Source of the DNA: Diospyros lotus
Lineage: Eukaryota > Streptophyta > Magnoliopsida > Ericales > Ebenaceae
Reading direction: 5' to 3'
NCBI RefSeq assembly: GCF_014633365.1
Contig: NC_068338.1
Coordinates: 19,168,616-19,232,615, forward strand
DNA: 64,000 nt
Below, piece after piece: positions 1 to 12,294 of the stretch (position 1 is the first letter of the stretch; each line of letters starts with the position of its first letter). Made by a program: the position numbers and the translations under genes. The notes under the pieces were generated by a model. That model was not told the origin of the DNA and did no database searches. It saw only the letters and a program-made list of their open reading frames with translations.

Positions 1-1428
1 AACACAAAAGAACATGCCAAATGCAACATATACATTTATGAACCATACTTACTACACATTGCAAGGCCACCCTCTCATGGGGCCATCCCTTACCTCATTC
101 CTTTCTTTGAAGCTTTAAATCCTTATCTCAAGAGAGCTTCCATCATCATCTTCTCTCATCTAAGATGACATTCCAATAAACCTCTTACTTTACATTCAAG
201 CATACTAAAATAAAGAGAAGAAGGAACAAAACTTACCTTGATTTCTTTTTCTTTCTACACTTTTTCTTCCATGGGAGACTTCTTTCTCTCTCCCTCTTTC
301 TTTCTTTCAAATGGCAAAAATTGAGACAAAGGCTTACTTTCCCCTTTTATACTTCTCTTGTCTTGAAATCTCAATTTCAAGACTTCATCTTAGCCTTTGA
401 TTTCCATTTTCTTTTTGAGAGAAAATCCCAACCATCCATCTCTTTAGATTAAATACATCTCTCTTGGAAGAAACACAATCCATGCCATTTCCTCTCTTTA
501 AATCTCAACCATTAGATTACTTTTTCCTTTACAAGACTTAATCTCTACCTTTAATAAGAAGCACAATCCATGTGCTTATCCAATAATTAATCTTAGTCGT
601 CCAAAATTAGTCTTTAAAATTAACTCATTAATATATTGGCAAGCCATGCCAACCTTCAAGACTAAATGGTGTCCCTTAGATCATTTTCCAATTCCAAGAA
701 TCAATCTCATCCCTCAAATTTTTCATTTCTTTCCCATTTAAATTAATGGGACTATTTTCACCCCATCACATGAGAGACTACTTTGAGAGACATAATTAAT
801 TTCTTTCCCATTTATTTAATGGGACCATTTTCTACCATTAATGCATGACTAATTTATTTTTTTTTTGAATTTTTCTTTTAATCCAACACCATCATGCTTC
901 TTATTAAATGCTTGAAAGACCAAAATTATTTCTTTTTGCATTTAATTAAATCACCCATTTATACTTGAACAAGACTTTGCCAAGTGTTACCTTTTAAACC
1001 CATACTTGGCTCCCAAGTTCTCATCTTATCCATCCATGTGGCATTTCCACATTTATTTACCAATTTAGGGAAAACATAATTATTTTCTCAAATAATTCAA
1101 TATCCACCATTTTCCCTATTTTCCATAATTAAATTCCTTTATGAAATCACTCTAAATTACCAAAATACCCATTTCATGAATTATTAATCCCATATCTCCA
1201 CATAAATATAAAATTGGGATTAAATTCACTCACTCACCTAATTCCACATAGGCATTATTTCCATTTTATCAAAATACCCTTTATTGGACTTCACTATCCA
1301 AATTACCAAAATGCCCCTCTCATAGGGCACCAATATTCTCAAGGATCTAACACCTTCTCAAGGGCATTTTTGGAAGTTTTCTTACTTCCTTTCTCATTCT
1401 CATAACACTAGGATTACTGGGTGTTACA
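1..1428 (-). repeat. 3' LTR of LARD-like element (partial)
   Basis: Aligns along its length with 8388-9811, with scattered substitutions and a net length difference of 4 bp. It ends at the terminal TGTTACA (TGTAACA on the element strand). A TATA-like CCCCTTTTATA (minus: TATAAAAGGGG) sits at 341-351. The rest of this LTR lies left of the window. Confidence 0.9.
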
Positions 1429-1430
1429 TT

Positions 1431-1441
1431 CCACCCCCTTT
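1431..1441 (-). other. Polypurine tract of LARD-like element
   Basis: On the minus strand this reads AAAGGGGGTGG and abuts the 3' LTR. The preceding minus-strand sequence could encode an NFEDKIL-like peptide, which resembles the extreme pol C-terminus of Tekay/Del-type Gypsy elements and hints at the parent lineage. Confidence 0.8.
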
Positions 1442-4400
1442 AAAAGAATTTTGTCCTCGAAATTCACTTTACCATAAACTCCTGCTCAAAATAATCACAT
1501 TCTCGGGCTACATGCCAAATTCTCATGCTCAAGAATCTCATAGCCTATTCATTCCTTACATTTACCTCAGGTTACACCTATCTCAAATTTTTCTTTAGGC
1601 TTTTGATCCTCCGACTCTCGAGGACATTCAACAACTGGACACTTCCTTGAAGCATCACTTTGCAGTCCACTTCTCATTTTCCCATCAATCGAAATGAACT
1701 CTCGCTAACATTGCATTACCGATCAGTCTACCACGATTTTACGTCGATCACACACGGCAACGTTTCCCACTGCCAATCACACATGGCCAAGATTTTACGC
1801 TGGTCCAACCAACAACGTCTTAGTACTGATCACTTACCGCAATGTCACTTCTAGTGCCCATAAGATAGTCTGACACCCATCCATCATGGCATACTGCTAT
1901 TAATCACATGCATGCATAGTTTGAGTCGATCATCATGGCAATCTCTCATTACCGATCAACTAACCCTATTATCACTACATGGGAAGCAACCATTTGGCCC
2001 ACCCAGCCAACTTCGACCATTTCATACATGGTCTTCTACCTTGCCCAGCCGACCCCCATTTATCGATACGATTATGCATACTCGACATACCCAACACCAT
2101 GCCAAGCTATTTCACATTTCAATTATACGTGCATTACTCGAGTCTGCCTCGAGCTTGGTGATGCACGCACCATTACAATCTCACCTCGAGCCTAACCATG
2201 CTTGGGCCACAACCTTCTCCCAACCAGGAGCCCTTCGCATAAGCACACAAAGACACTTAGGTCTTTCTTACTAGCCGATATCACACGTTAGTAGGGGTCT
2301 CATACCCATAACAGAGAACTCTTCACTGAGCAATGCCCTTCAATACTTCACCCAATTCAGCTTTCACAATCATGCCCCATGCTAGGCCTTACCTTGGCTA
2401 TTAAACCCTACCGCGAGTCAAGGATCCTGCCATTGCGCTTAAGGTCGTAGAACCATTAATCGGCTCTCGTCATCACCAATGATGTGTGGCACAGGTGATT
2501 GGCTTATTACCATCTGCACAATCACTTATTGCACCGCACCTGTAGGATGACTCGTGCCTTTGGTCCACACCATAACAAGCTAACATGGTTATATCCCCAT
2601 TCTTGTAGCGGTCTTCTAGTCAAATTCACTCGCCCAACTTTAACTTCATTGGGACTTTTCAAATCACTCCATTTCTCAACAGAGCCTCTTACTCTAGAGG
2701 CACGAAACTTTCATCCATTACAAATCAGGTTCATTCTAAATTCGCATTAGGCACTTGACTTAAACCATGCATAATGGTTCCTTTTGTCCTCCTCAACTAG
2801 GACAACACCAGGATTGCAACGAATTTCCATCCACGGTCGTTGCATCTCAATTCTCCCACAGGTCAACTTGACCCATACTACCCTAATCTTGGATTTTCTT
2901 TTCTCTACTACCTTGCCATTTCTCGGATGGCTTACTAATCCCCTGAAAACTTTGGCTTCTCTCGGATTCTTCTTATACCTTTTTCTTCAATCAACTCACA
3001 CCACTCGGTGAGCGACCACATGGGCTCTAATGCCACAACATCTTCACTAGCCGATTTCCTTTCACAACCATTAACCTTAGACACGAGGTTAATTCTCATC
3101 AATTGTCCACACACTAAGGCATCCCTCTAGCTATATCACTCATAGCCATTAGGTGATTTCAGCACCTCAACACCATTCCTAGAAATCAATCCCGTCCCAT
3201 AAGCTCTTCCTTCGAGCTCTCTTTACCCATTGGCAACATCTTAAATTCGCCCTCAACTTCCATCTAACCAACTCGATTAGCTCTAACTAGATCACCCGGC
3301 TCACAACAAACACAACCTTCCTCCAAGCGCTACACTTGCAATCATGGACTACTGCTTTGATATAAACTCCATCCATTTAAAATCACCCCTGTTATTGCTG
3401 TGGAATTCACACTTTCACTTAATGTCGTAGGATTCATCTTCCTACTCAGGCACTTGCCATCACGTTGGCTTTTCCCAGGTGATCTCTCTTGATAAAGTTG
3501 TAGCGCCTTAGGAAGTTCATCCCACGCTATTGCCTCATGCTCAACTTCTCTTGGGAGAACATCTCAAGTTCTACCCTGACCACATTTCAACACTACCAAT
3601 TACAACCCTCACTGCGGAGTAACACTTCTTCAAGGGGCACAATTTTGCCCTGACCAACCATCTTTTATCACCTCGGGTCTCTTTTCTCAAAATTTGTCTG
3701 GTTTAGCCACTAGGACCCGCTGAACCTTTATGTACACGGTCAATCAATAAGGCTTTACATCACAGTTCTCGAGCCTCACGCTCCCATCATTTCCATCAGG
3801 TGCTACCACCTGGCAACTGATCATGTGTCATCAACTGGAAACCCTTCTAGTGCCACATGAGGATACTTACTCATTTCGCATCGACATGACCAGGACTAAC
3901 ACCAGACTATGCAATTGCGAGCCTTCACGGATTTCAAACCGTGCCTTAGCCATGCGTTCAGCCTGCCACAACTCACATCACAAGATTAGAGATCCCTTTA
4001 CTCGAAGTCTTCACGCGTTTCAATATTCCCATCTCATGGTTGTCTTCCAACTCGTAAGTCTTGCCCTCCATGGCACTTACTTTACATTCTGGAGCCATTT
4101 ACCAACTCCACCAATCAATCCCATCTTCATGCATTACTACAAGATCACATTGGGTCCATCATCCTAATTTACCCGATCAACTTCGATCAAATTAACCACA
4201 ACTACGTTAGCATCCTTTAACAAGGAGCATTACTATGCATCTTGATATCACACCATAAGATATCACCCAATCGATTAACCAACCTTTTGTTATATGCCAA
4301 CCAAGGCACTACCATGATACTTCAACCCTCATGAAAATTTAGGTCTGGCCCAGGCATAACCTACAGTATACCCCAAGTCTTCGACGTCTAATCGTCTCCA

Positions 4401-4735
4401 CTACAGACAGGTTACTCCACATAGAAGGCTGCAGTCCCTCCTGTGGACTAACCGTCTGCATCCGATGGTCCTTAGCATTAGACCCGTCAACGATAGGCAT
4501 CAACCGTAGCGTTATTCCCATGCTAGACCCGTTTCTTTTCCCTGGGTTTCTTTCTCAAACATCTCGAGGTGCTATAAGGCCTCAACATCGCTTATTACTT
4601 GCAGCTGAGTTGCAGAACTGACCACAACTTCCGCCATCCCTATCGTGCATCTCACAGATCTTCAGTCCCTAACCATCTGCATAATCATTGTGTCTCCCTA
4701 TGCTTTAAGCGAGCCAACACCTGGTCACCATCATC

Positions 4736-4960
4736 GTGTCACTCCCATACACTGGCTCAACACTAGTTCCCCATCGTGTTAACCTGTGTTTCAGAGAGTC
4801 AACACCCAATCATGTGTCACTCTCATACACTGGCCCAACATTGGTTCCCCATCGTGTTGCCCTGTGCTTCAGAGAGTCAGCACCCAATCATTGTTACTGT
4901 GCTGCTCCCTTACACTGGCCCAACAACAGTTTCCAACAGTATGGCTCAGGTCCCACTCTG
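4736..4960. repeat. 78-bp tandem repeat in the LARD core
   Basis: Unit starts GTGTCACTCCCATACACTGG at 4736, recurs at 4814 (period 78), and a third diverged partial unit carries TACACTGGCCCAACA at 4911. Roughly 2.5 copies. Confidence 0.85.
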
Positions 4961-7190
4961 ATTTGCTTCACACCTTTTAGTGTGACTTTCAACCTTCCAG
5001 TCACACCTCTGATATCGAACCCGGCATGACTACCTCGCCACGCTCGCAACCATTCTCCTTACCAGGCTTCCTACTCGGCAACAAATCTATCAGATCCTTA
5101 CCGCGTTCTGCTATTTCTTCCTTATGACTACTCTAAATGTCCTATCCCTTACAGGAGATTCTCGGTCTCACTTGACCAAATTTCCTAAGGTGCTGCTCCA
5201 GCTCTTCGGCATCTGACCGTCACCTACAGTTCACTAAATTGCTCAGGCCCATGGGCCACTTGCCTTCAACGCGAGCCAACTCATTAGTCCTCTGCCACAC
5301 AGTCCATAGCATCAGATCCGTCGCATCGAGCCTTGCACCCATAGCATTAAAGCTACTTAAAGCCTTCCTGAGCTATGATGGTTTCACCACCATCTTACCA
5401 AATCCATCTTACTCAATTATCCTTGCCTTGATAACCTCGAGCTCATACCATGAGCCCCACTCCTCAAGACTCTACATCTCTTACCACTTAAGAGACTCTC
5501 AAACCACTTCACATCTTAAGGCCTCATGATCTTACCCCATAAGATCGTACCTCACGGCTCTCATTCAACATTTGAAAGCTCCAACTTTCCATGACAATGG
5601 ATTCAAACCCATCATGATTCATTTCACCACCTAGCTCATCCTAGAGCTTGATTATCAATGATCTCTCAATCCACAACCGACATGCTAAGCCTACCTCAAG
5701 CTCCGACACCCATAACCATAGAGCACCTACCATTACCCTCCAGGTAAATTGAGACATCTCATCTCATCTTGCACACTCATGAATGCATTCAGTCACTATT
5801 CCCAGCTTGGCCCTCCCGCACGCCTCGCTCGGGCTTCCATGACTTGGAACTAAAATTCCAGGGCCTCCACATTGTTCACCATGCCCCTGCCCACTTAGCA
5901 TCCAAAGTTGGCATTTCTTATGCGCGCATTGTCCATGGACATCCTATTGCCACAACTCATTACCCTCGGCCCACACACTGCTCATACCCTTCATTGGGTG
6001 ACCTCTGCTTCTCCCATCAAGGGTCTCGTAACCTTAGGCTTCATCTCGACCCCAGGCATCACAATGAGGGTCGATTCACCTCTCATCTCCCAACCTTAGG
6101 CATCCCACCAGACCCCAAGCATCATACTGAGAGTTTTGATTGGCCCTTCATCCATCAATCACATGAACGGTCTTTCGGCCTTTCACAACTAGGACATTCG
6201 ATCCCATGGCTCCTACGCGCATATCTATGCATACCCAACTCCTTTATCCCAAATTTGGATTCCCCTGGATTCCAGCTCGAGTCACTTGGGATTTCCATCT
6301 CATACAAACACCCGTTAGGGTCCATTTGCCACACACCTATCATTTCTTAGGATAAATCCTGTTTCATCATGAAACCAACTAGGGTCCACTCATACCCTAG
6401 GCACGTCCCCTTCGGGATCGCCATAGCGATACAATCACATGGCACCATATGCATCCCTCATGCATAACTCACACCTAACTCTCCTCGGAGTCTTTATGCA
6501 AGCTACCTACGTCATGCCTATCTTAGCCATAACAGGCATATGCTTCACATGCTCACTCCACCTAGAGCCTCTCGACAAGTAACTTTAGCTTACTCCATTC
6601 CCGGAGCTCGTCACACACCTATTGACGACTTCTTTCTTCGGGCTTCAAGCTAATTTCAACCTTAGCTCACCCTAGTTCAAGCACACAACCCTTAGCACAC
6701 CACCTCTACGGAAACAACTCCATTTCCTCATACATGCTTGACCATCTCCCCAACATAGGGATAAGCCACTAACCCCTTCCCGAATTAGCTATACCTCAAG
6801 CACTCCAGGCCCTTTCATGACTCTTGTCATGATTCGTCTTTGTGTCCCCACACGAGCCTCAACACTTCAATCACTAGGAACTCTTATCCTTAGGATGCTT
6901 CATGAACCCCCAAATTTCCACATTCGGGTTCTCGAAACCAATACCCACACTTGGGCATTTGACTCTTCTTTGCTCGTCCCGTATATCTCTTATGGAATAT
7001 CATCTCAAACCATAATATTTTCCCCTTCCTATAGCAAGAATATCCGAGCACTTCATTCTCATCACCATAGACCTCAATGCCTCGACCCAACCCTTAGGGT
7101 CCTCAGTCATTTGTGGTCCTACCTCCAAGGTCTTCAGATCAACCTTTGACCACTTAACTCTAAGCATCCTCCACTAGATGCTCCAACCAC

Positions 7191-7202
7191 GCTCTGATAC
7201 CA
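7191..7202 (-). other. Primer binding site (initiator tRNA-Met type)
   Basis: Minus strand TGGTATCAGAGC, three bases inside the 5' LTR end, is the classical plant PBS complementary to the 3' end of initiator tRNA-Met. It fixes the element orientation as minus. Confidence 0.92.
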
Positions 7203-7205
7203 AAT

Positions 7206-9811
7206 TGTGATGCCCCGTTCCCACTTACGGGTGCCACTCATGAACAATTACCTGAATCATCCACCTGCCCGGCCTTTAGTGAAGGGCAGACCATGTTTCA
7301 AGACGAAACATCCTAGGTGGAAACTAGGCTCGTCCTTCCCTTCTCTCATGCTCAGGATTCACTAGCGGAAGTGGGCTTTAACCACACCGCATTGACTATA
7401 AAGAAAATCTCCTTAAGATGCCCAATTTCCATTTTCTCATTTATTTTTAATTCTTTTTCCATCCAAGAATTTCACCGGGCTCCAAAATCCACCATTTCAA
7501 TCCATACATTGATTAATTACCAATTTTGGAGGAAAAACTCAAAAATATTCATTTTTCGAATTTTGGCATTTATCTCCAAAAATGCCTGAAAAATCCATTT
7601 ATTTTGAAAATTCCTCTAGGGCCCAAAATCAATTAAGAAATGCCCCAAAGTCCCCCTAAAAGTCCAAATTTAAAAAAAAAAAAAATGGCCGACGGGGCTT
7701 GCCGCGCACGCCCACTACTGGCTGCTGCCCGCTATAGCCCCCTGTGGGCCACGTGCGGGCCCCGGCACTGCTACTGCTGCCTCACTTTTTTTTTTCTTGG
7801 GCCTTTCAAACCCAAAATTTCCAGAATTTATAGCCCTCATACATGCATCAAAAACATCCACTTTTCACATCCCCAAAGCCTTATTTCACAACAAAAATCA
7901 TTTGATTTAATTACTTTGGTGCTTCCCACAACACACCAAAAATAAGGCTTCAACATGCCATAAGCCACAATCTCATTTTCACAATAAGGCTAAACATTCT
8001 CAAAATATAAAATACACCCATGATCTTAAGCTTTAACAAGCCATTTCCAAACAAATAAATTACAAGACATGAACTAAACACAACAACATAGGCCTTTCAT
8101 ATGCTATACACTATTCTTGGATCTTCTTTCCATGCTTCACATGCCATTCCATGTTGTCTTGATTTTTCCCATGCTTCCACAACCTATATGTGAGGGTAAA
8201 ACCTCATGAGCTATTAAGCTCAATAAGGGTGCAATGCAAAATAAATATGAACATAACAAGATTATATGTTGTCAAATGCATGCAAGTGTGGCTAAGTCTC
8301 TTTGCCCTCACAACCCACCAAGGTTAGAGGCATCAACCCACCATTTCAACCATGTTCCCAAACTAACCTATGGCCATAAGTCTCATGAACACAAAAGAAC
8401 ATGCCAAATGCAACATATACATTTATGAACCATACTTACTACACATTGCAAGGCCACCCTCCCATGGGGCCATCCCTTACCTTATTCTTTTCTTTGAAAC
8501 TTTAAATCCTTATCTCAAGAGAGCTTCCATCATCATCTTCTCCCATCTAAGATGACATTCCAATAAACCTCTTACTTTACATTCAAGCATACTAAAATAA
8601 AGAGAAGAAGGGACAAAGCTTACCTTGATTTCTTTTCTTTCTACACTTTTTCTTCCATGGGAGACTTCTTTCTCTCTCTCTTTCTTTCTTTCAAATGGCA
8701 AAAATTGAGACAAAGGCTTACTTTCCCCTTTTATACTTCTCTTGTCTTGAAATCTCAATTTCAAGACTTCATCTTAGCCTTTGATTTCCATTTTCTTTTT
8801 GAGAGAAAATCCCAACCATCCATCTCTTTAGATTAAATACATCTCTCTTGGAAGAAACACAATCCATGCCTTTTCCTCTCTTTAAATCTCAACCAGTGGA
8901 TTACTTTTGCCTTTACAAGACTTAATCTCTACCTTTAATAGGAAGCACAATCCATGTGCCTATCCAAGAATTAATCTTAGCCGTCCAAAATTAGTCTTTA
9001 AAATTAACTCATTAATATGTTGGCAATCCTTGCCAACCTTCAAGACTAAATGATATCCCTTAGATCATTTTTCAATTCCAAGAATCAATCTCATCCCTCA
9101 AATTTTTCATTTCTTTCCCATTTAAATTAATGGGACTATTTTCACCCCATCACATGAGAGACTACTTTGAGAGACATAATTAATTTCTTTCCCATTTATT
9201 TAATGAGACCATTTTCCACCATTAATGCATGACTAATTTATTTTCTTTTGAATTTTTCTTTTAATCCAACACCATCATGCTTCTTATTAAATGCTTGAAA
9301 GACCAAAATCATTTTTTTTTGCATTTAATTAAATCACCCATTTATACTTGAACAAGACTTTGCCAAGTGTTACCTTTTAAACCCGTACTTGGCTCCCAAG
9401 TTCTCATCTCATCCATCCATGTGGCATTTCCACATTTATTCACCAATTTAGGGAAAACATAATTATTTTCTCAAATAATTCAATATCCACCATTTTTCTT
9501 ATTTTCCATAATTAAATTCCTTTATGGAATCACTCCAAATTACCAAAATACCCCTTTCATGAATTATTAATCTCATATCTCCACATAAATACAAAATTGG
9601 GATTAAATTCACTTACTCACCTAATTCCACATAGGCGTTATTTTCAATTTACCAAAATACCCTTTATTGGACTTCATTATCCAAATTACCAACATGCCCC
9701 TCTTATAGGGCACCAATATTCTCAAGGATCTAACACCTTCTCAAGGGAATTTTTGAAAGTTTTCTTATTTCCTTTCTCATTCTCATAACACTAGGATTAC
9801 TGGGTGTTACA
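7206..9811 (-). repeat. 5' LTR of LARD-like element (complete, 2606 bp)
   Basis: Plus-strand ends TGTGATGCCC and GGGTGTTACA. The outer part is duplicated at 1-1428. It contains a poly-A run near 7672-7685 followed by a short GC-rich patch. The 5-bp target-site duplication cannot be tested because the partner end lies outside the window. Confidence 0.9.
8725..8735 (-). promoter_or_regulatory. Putative TATA box of the LARD LTR
   Basis: Minus strand TATAAAAGGGG, conserved in both LTR copies (341-351 in the other). This is a canonical TATA core; the transcription start is not determined. Confidence 0.6.
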
Positions 9812-10450
9812 TTCCCGAGGGCTCAGGTGACGGGAGGACCATCCTGATGGAACTTTGGCTCAATTGTTGTGGGAGCTTTGGGCGTAGCACATTTGGCTCG
9901 GGATATGCTAGTCGGTCCATGGCTACATGCAAGTTTGTATGGTACCTTGGGTGTTGGTCTGTATCTTATGTGTGGGCCATCGGTTCATTATTTATGCATT
10001 GTTGCATGTGTTATTGTGTAGGTTGAGTTGTGGTTCATGGCATGGTTTGTGTGCGGAATGCAAGCAAGGTAGTCCCTAGCCTTGTTGCCTGTTTTTTTCC
10101 TTATAGTTGTTGAGTCTTGTGACTCACTCTTGCTCTCCATCATTCCAGGTAGGAAAAAATAAAGGTCGAGGGCAGTGTCTGATCTGACAGGGTAAAATGT
10201 GTACAAGGCAATCCTAGTCGAAGACTTTTGAGATAGTGGTTGTTGCTTTGGGTGAGGGAGGATGTCATTTTGTTCTTTTTGTCGTTGTGTATGGTAGCAC
10301 CCTAGTGACTAATCAGTGGTTCTTGTTGTGTATAATCTCCTCCGTACTTAACAATTTATCTATGTATATTATGCTTCTGTTGTATTTATGCATGTCTTTT
10401 TCTTTTCTCTAGGGACTCCACCTCAGCTTCCCTGGCTTAAGGGTTTTCGG
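9812..10450 (+). other. Unassigned stretch, possibly a Gypsy LTR fragment
   Basis: No ORF of note. It carries the dyad TGAGTCTTGTGACTCA near 10108-10124, a motif I associate with LTR interiors of chromovirus-type Gypsy elements. No termini or partner copy are visible, so the assignment is weak. Confidence 0.3.
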
Positions 10451-11232
10451 GTTGGGGATCCTTACACAATCAACCGGTCGAATGCAAGCTCTTGGCCAAG
10501 TGCAGTCGACTGCTACTACATAAAAATTAGTCGACTGTCTTCAACCTAATCAATCGTTCTTGTTATACATGTCAATTATTTCCCTAAGGTTTGCCTTATC
10601 AATTCGACCGACCCTTAACCCTATCGATCGTTTTCGTTGCAAATGTCTTTAACAACTAGTTTTGCAAATCATTTATGGCGACTAACAACTCAATTAATAA
10701 CTATTAAATTCAAAGGGTTTGTGAAGTGTATAAATACTAGCCCGATGGTGCATTTAAGGTGTTAGAGAAACTATTGCAAGCTTCAAATTCTACAATCTCA
10801 TTCAAGTGCTCAAGTGTTTTTAAATTTTCTATCAAAAGGCTTTGTAAATCATTTTGTATCTATTGTTCAAGTCTCTGTATTTATTTTTGAGAGACAATTG
10901 TAACTGAGAGATTCAACTCTTAGATCTCTCTTATTGTAAAATTATTATACATTGCCTAGCAAGATTGCCAAAGAGCCTACTTTGATAAGTAGGAGATTGT
11001 ATACCTAGTTGTAATACTAGAGGGCCTACTTGGGATCAAGTAAGAGGTTTTAGTGATGCTTTAAAATTTTTAGTGAGGAGTTAAGGTAGGGGATTAGGCC
11101 GATTAAGCTGAAATACTATAAATAGGTTATGAGATTTTCACATTCATTTTTCACTTCATTGTTTTTCTTACGCATCATTCTCAACCACCAACATTTTTTT
11201 TGTTTAAAATATCATTTATTTAAAATTCTTTA
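10451..11232 (+). repeat. Old SIRE-like Copia LTR, left part (interrupted)
   Basis: A diverged relative of the Copia LTR at 30663-31833. Shared landmarks in order: GTCGACTG motifs (about 10504-10540), a TATAAATA box near 10729, GAGAGACAATTGTAACTGAGAG, AGAGGGCCTACTTG, and the GGATTAGGC...ACTATAAAT block near 11092. It is broken at 11232 by solo LTR A and resumes at 21307. The left boundary is not resolved. Confidence 0.75.
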
Positions 11233-12191
11233 TGTAATATCTGAAAATTTCAAAAGGGCTAAAGAGTAAATTATGTTGAGGCAAAAGTGAAATTTGCAGA
11301 TAAATTGAGGATATAGGGTAATTTCTTACCACTATGAATGACCGAATCGGCTGCAGGGAATGCCTCAAAGTATAATGAGTGTTCTGAGATAAGATTCATG
11401 GTAAATAAATAAATTGGAATTGAGTCAGTTTTCGGTACAGCTAAATTACAACTTTGATTCAAGCTGAAAAATCGAATCATCGTAGGGGACTCTTAGGAAG
11501 ACAACGAAACCCTAAAGGGGCTCCGATTTTGAGTAAGGAATAACCCTGAGGTGATTTCAGGATGAATCAATAGCCCGGTGAGGACATTGGCGCAAAATCA
11601 TCATTATCGAGTAAATTCGAAGTTATTAATTATGGATTTGAAGCATCGTAATGCAAATTAATCCTGTGGTTGAGGGTTTTTTTGTAATTAATGAAATACT
11701 CAAATTTAATTAAGATAAATTATGGGGATCAAATGTGTGAAATATATATTATATATATAAAATTGAGTATTTTTGTGAAAAAATTGCAAAATGAGCAATT
11801 TCCATCGAAAGTTTACCAACAATTTCCACCGAAAGACCTTGTAGAGATCGAGAGTTTGGTCGGGGGATTGGCCAAGGCTATTGGAGCGTTGAGCTATCTA
11901 TAAATAGAGAAAGAAATGGGAGCAAATTGCATAGAAGGAATGAACCAAAGCATTGGCTGAAGTTGTAGAGAGCAAGCATGGGCGACTGAGGCATCAAGTA
12001 ATCAACTAGAGGTCGAGAGAGAGCTGGGAGCTCACGACGACAACCGAAGGCAACCGTAACGATGGCCAGAAGTAGTCGAAGCTGGCCGCAATGGGCAGAC
12101 AACAACCATGGCCACAAGCCACGACCATGGCAGCATGAGCGCGAGGTAGAGCTGCGAGCAGCAAGCTATGGTAGTCAGATCAGCGTGCTGG
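11233..12191 (+). repeat. Solo LTR A (family F1), left segment
   Basis: Starts TGTAATATCTG and follows LTR C in order. It is flanked outside by the target-site duplication CTTTA (11228-11232 and 21307-21311). It is split at 12191 by LTR B and resumes at 19800. Total LTR about 2.47 kb with no internal region, so this is a solo LTR. Confidence 0.85.
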
Positions 12192-12294
12192 TGTAATACC
12201 CAGTATTTAATATTAAGAGTATTTTTAAAAATTACGGGGTCAAACTGGTATTTGACAAAGTTTCGGGCCTATGCGTAATATTCAAAACATAAAC
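12192..12294 (+). repeat. Solo LTR B (family F2), segment 1
   Basis: Starts TGTAATACCCAG and matches the start of intact solo LTR E (35652). It is interrupted by LTR C; segments 2 and 3 are 14860-15058 and 17584-19799, total about 2.5 kb. Outer duplication GCTGG/GATGG (4 of 5 identical). Confidence 0.85.

Larger units (their letters stand above)
1429..7205 (-). other. Non-coding core of the LARD-like element
   Basis: A 5.8 kb region without retroviral motifs. Open frames (for example 193 codons at 5769-6350 on the plus strand, antisense to the element) show no family resemblance and no consistent frame. The region is mixed-composition and not AT-rich like the intergenic DNA. Confidence 0.65.
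1..9811 (-). mobile_element. LARD-like non-autonomous LTR retrotransposon (3' LTR cut by window edge)
   Basis: Two direct copies of one LTR (1-1428, cut by the window start, and 7206-9811) flank a 5777-bp core. The element reads on the minus strand: an initiator-Met type primer binding site lies just inside the right LTR and a polypurine tract just inside the left LTR. LTR termini are TGTAACACCC and GGGCATCACA on the element strand, typical of plant Gypsy elements. I find no gag, protease, RT, RNase H or integrase motif in the core on either strand, only short unrelated ORFs. That combination (long LTRs, long non-coding core, intact replication signals) fits a large retrotransposon derivative mobilised in trans. 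A very decayed autonomous element is the alternative. Confidence 0.8.

Noticed and set aside
5769..6350. 193-codon plus-strand ORF in the LARD core
   Set aside because: It is antisense to the element, has no recognisable motif and an ordinary length for chance in GC-balanced DNA.
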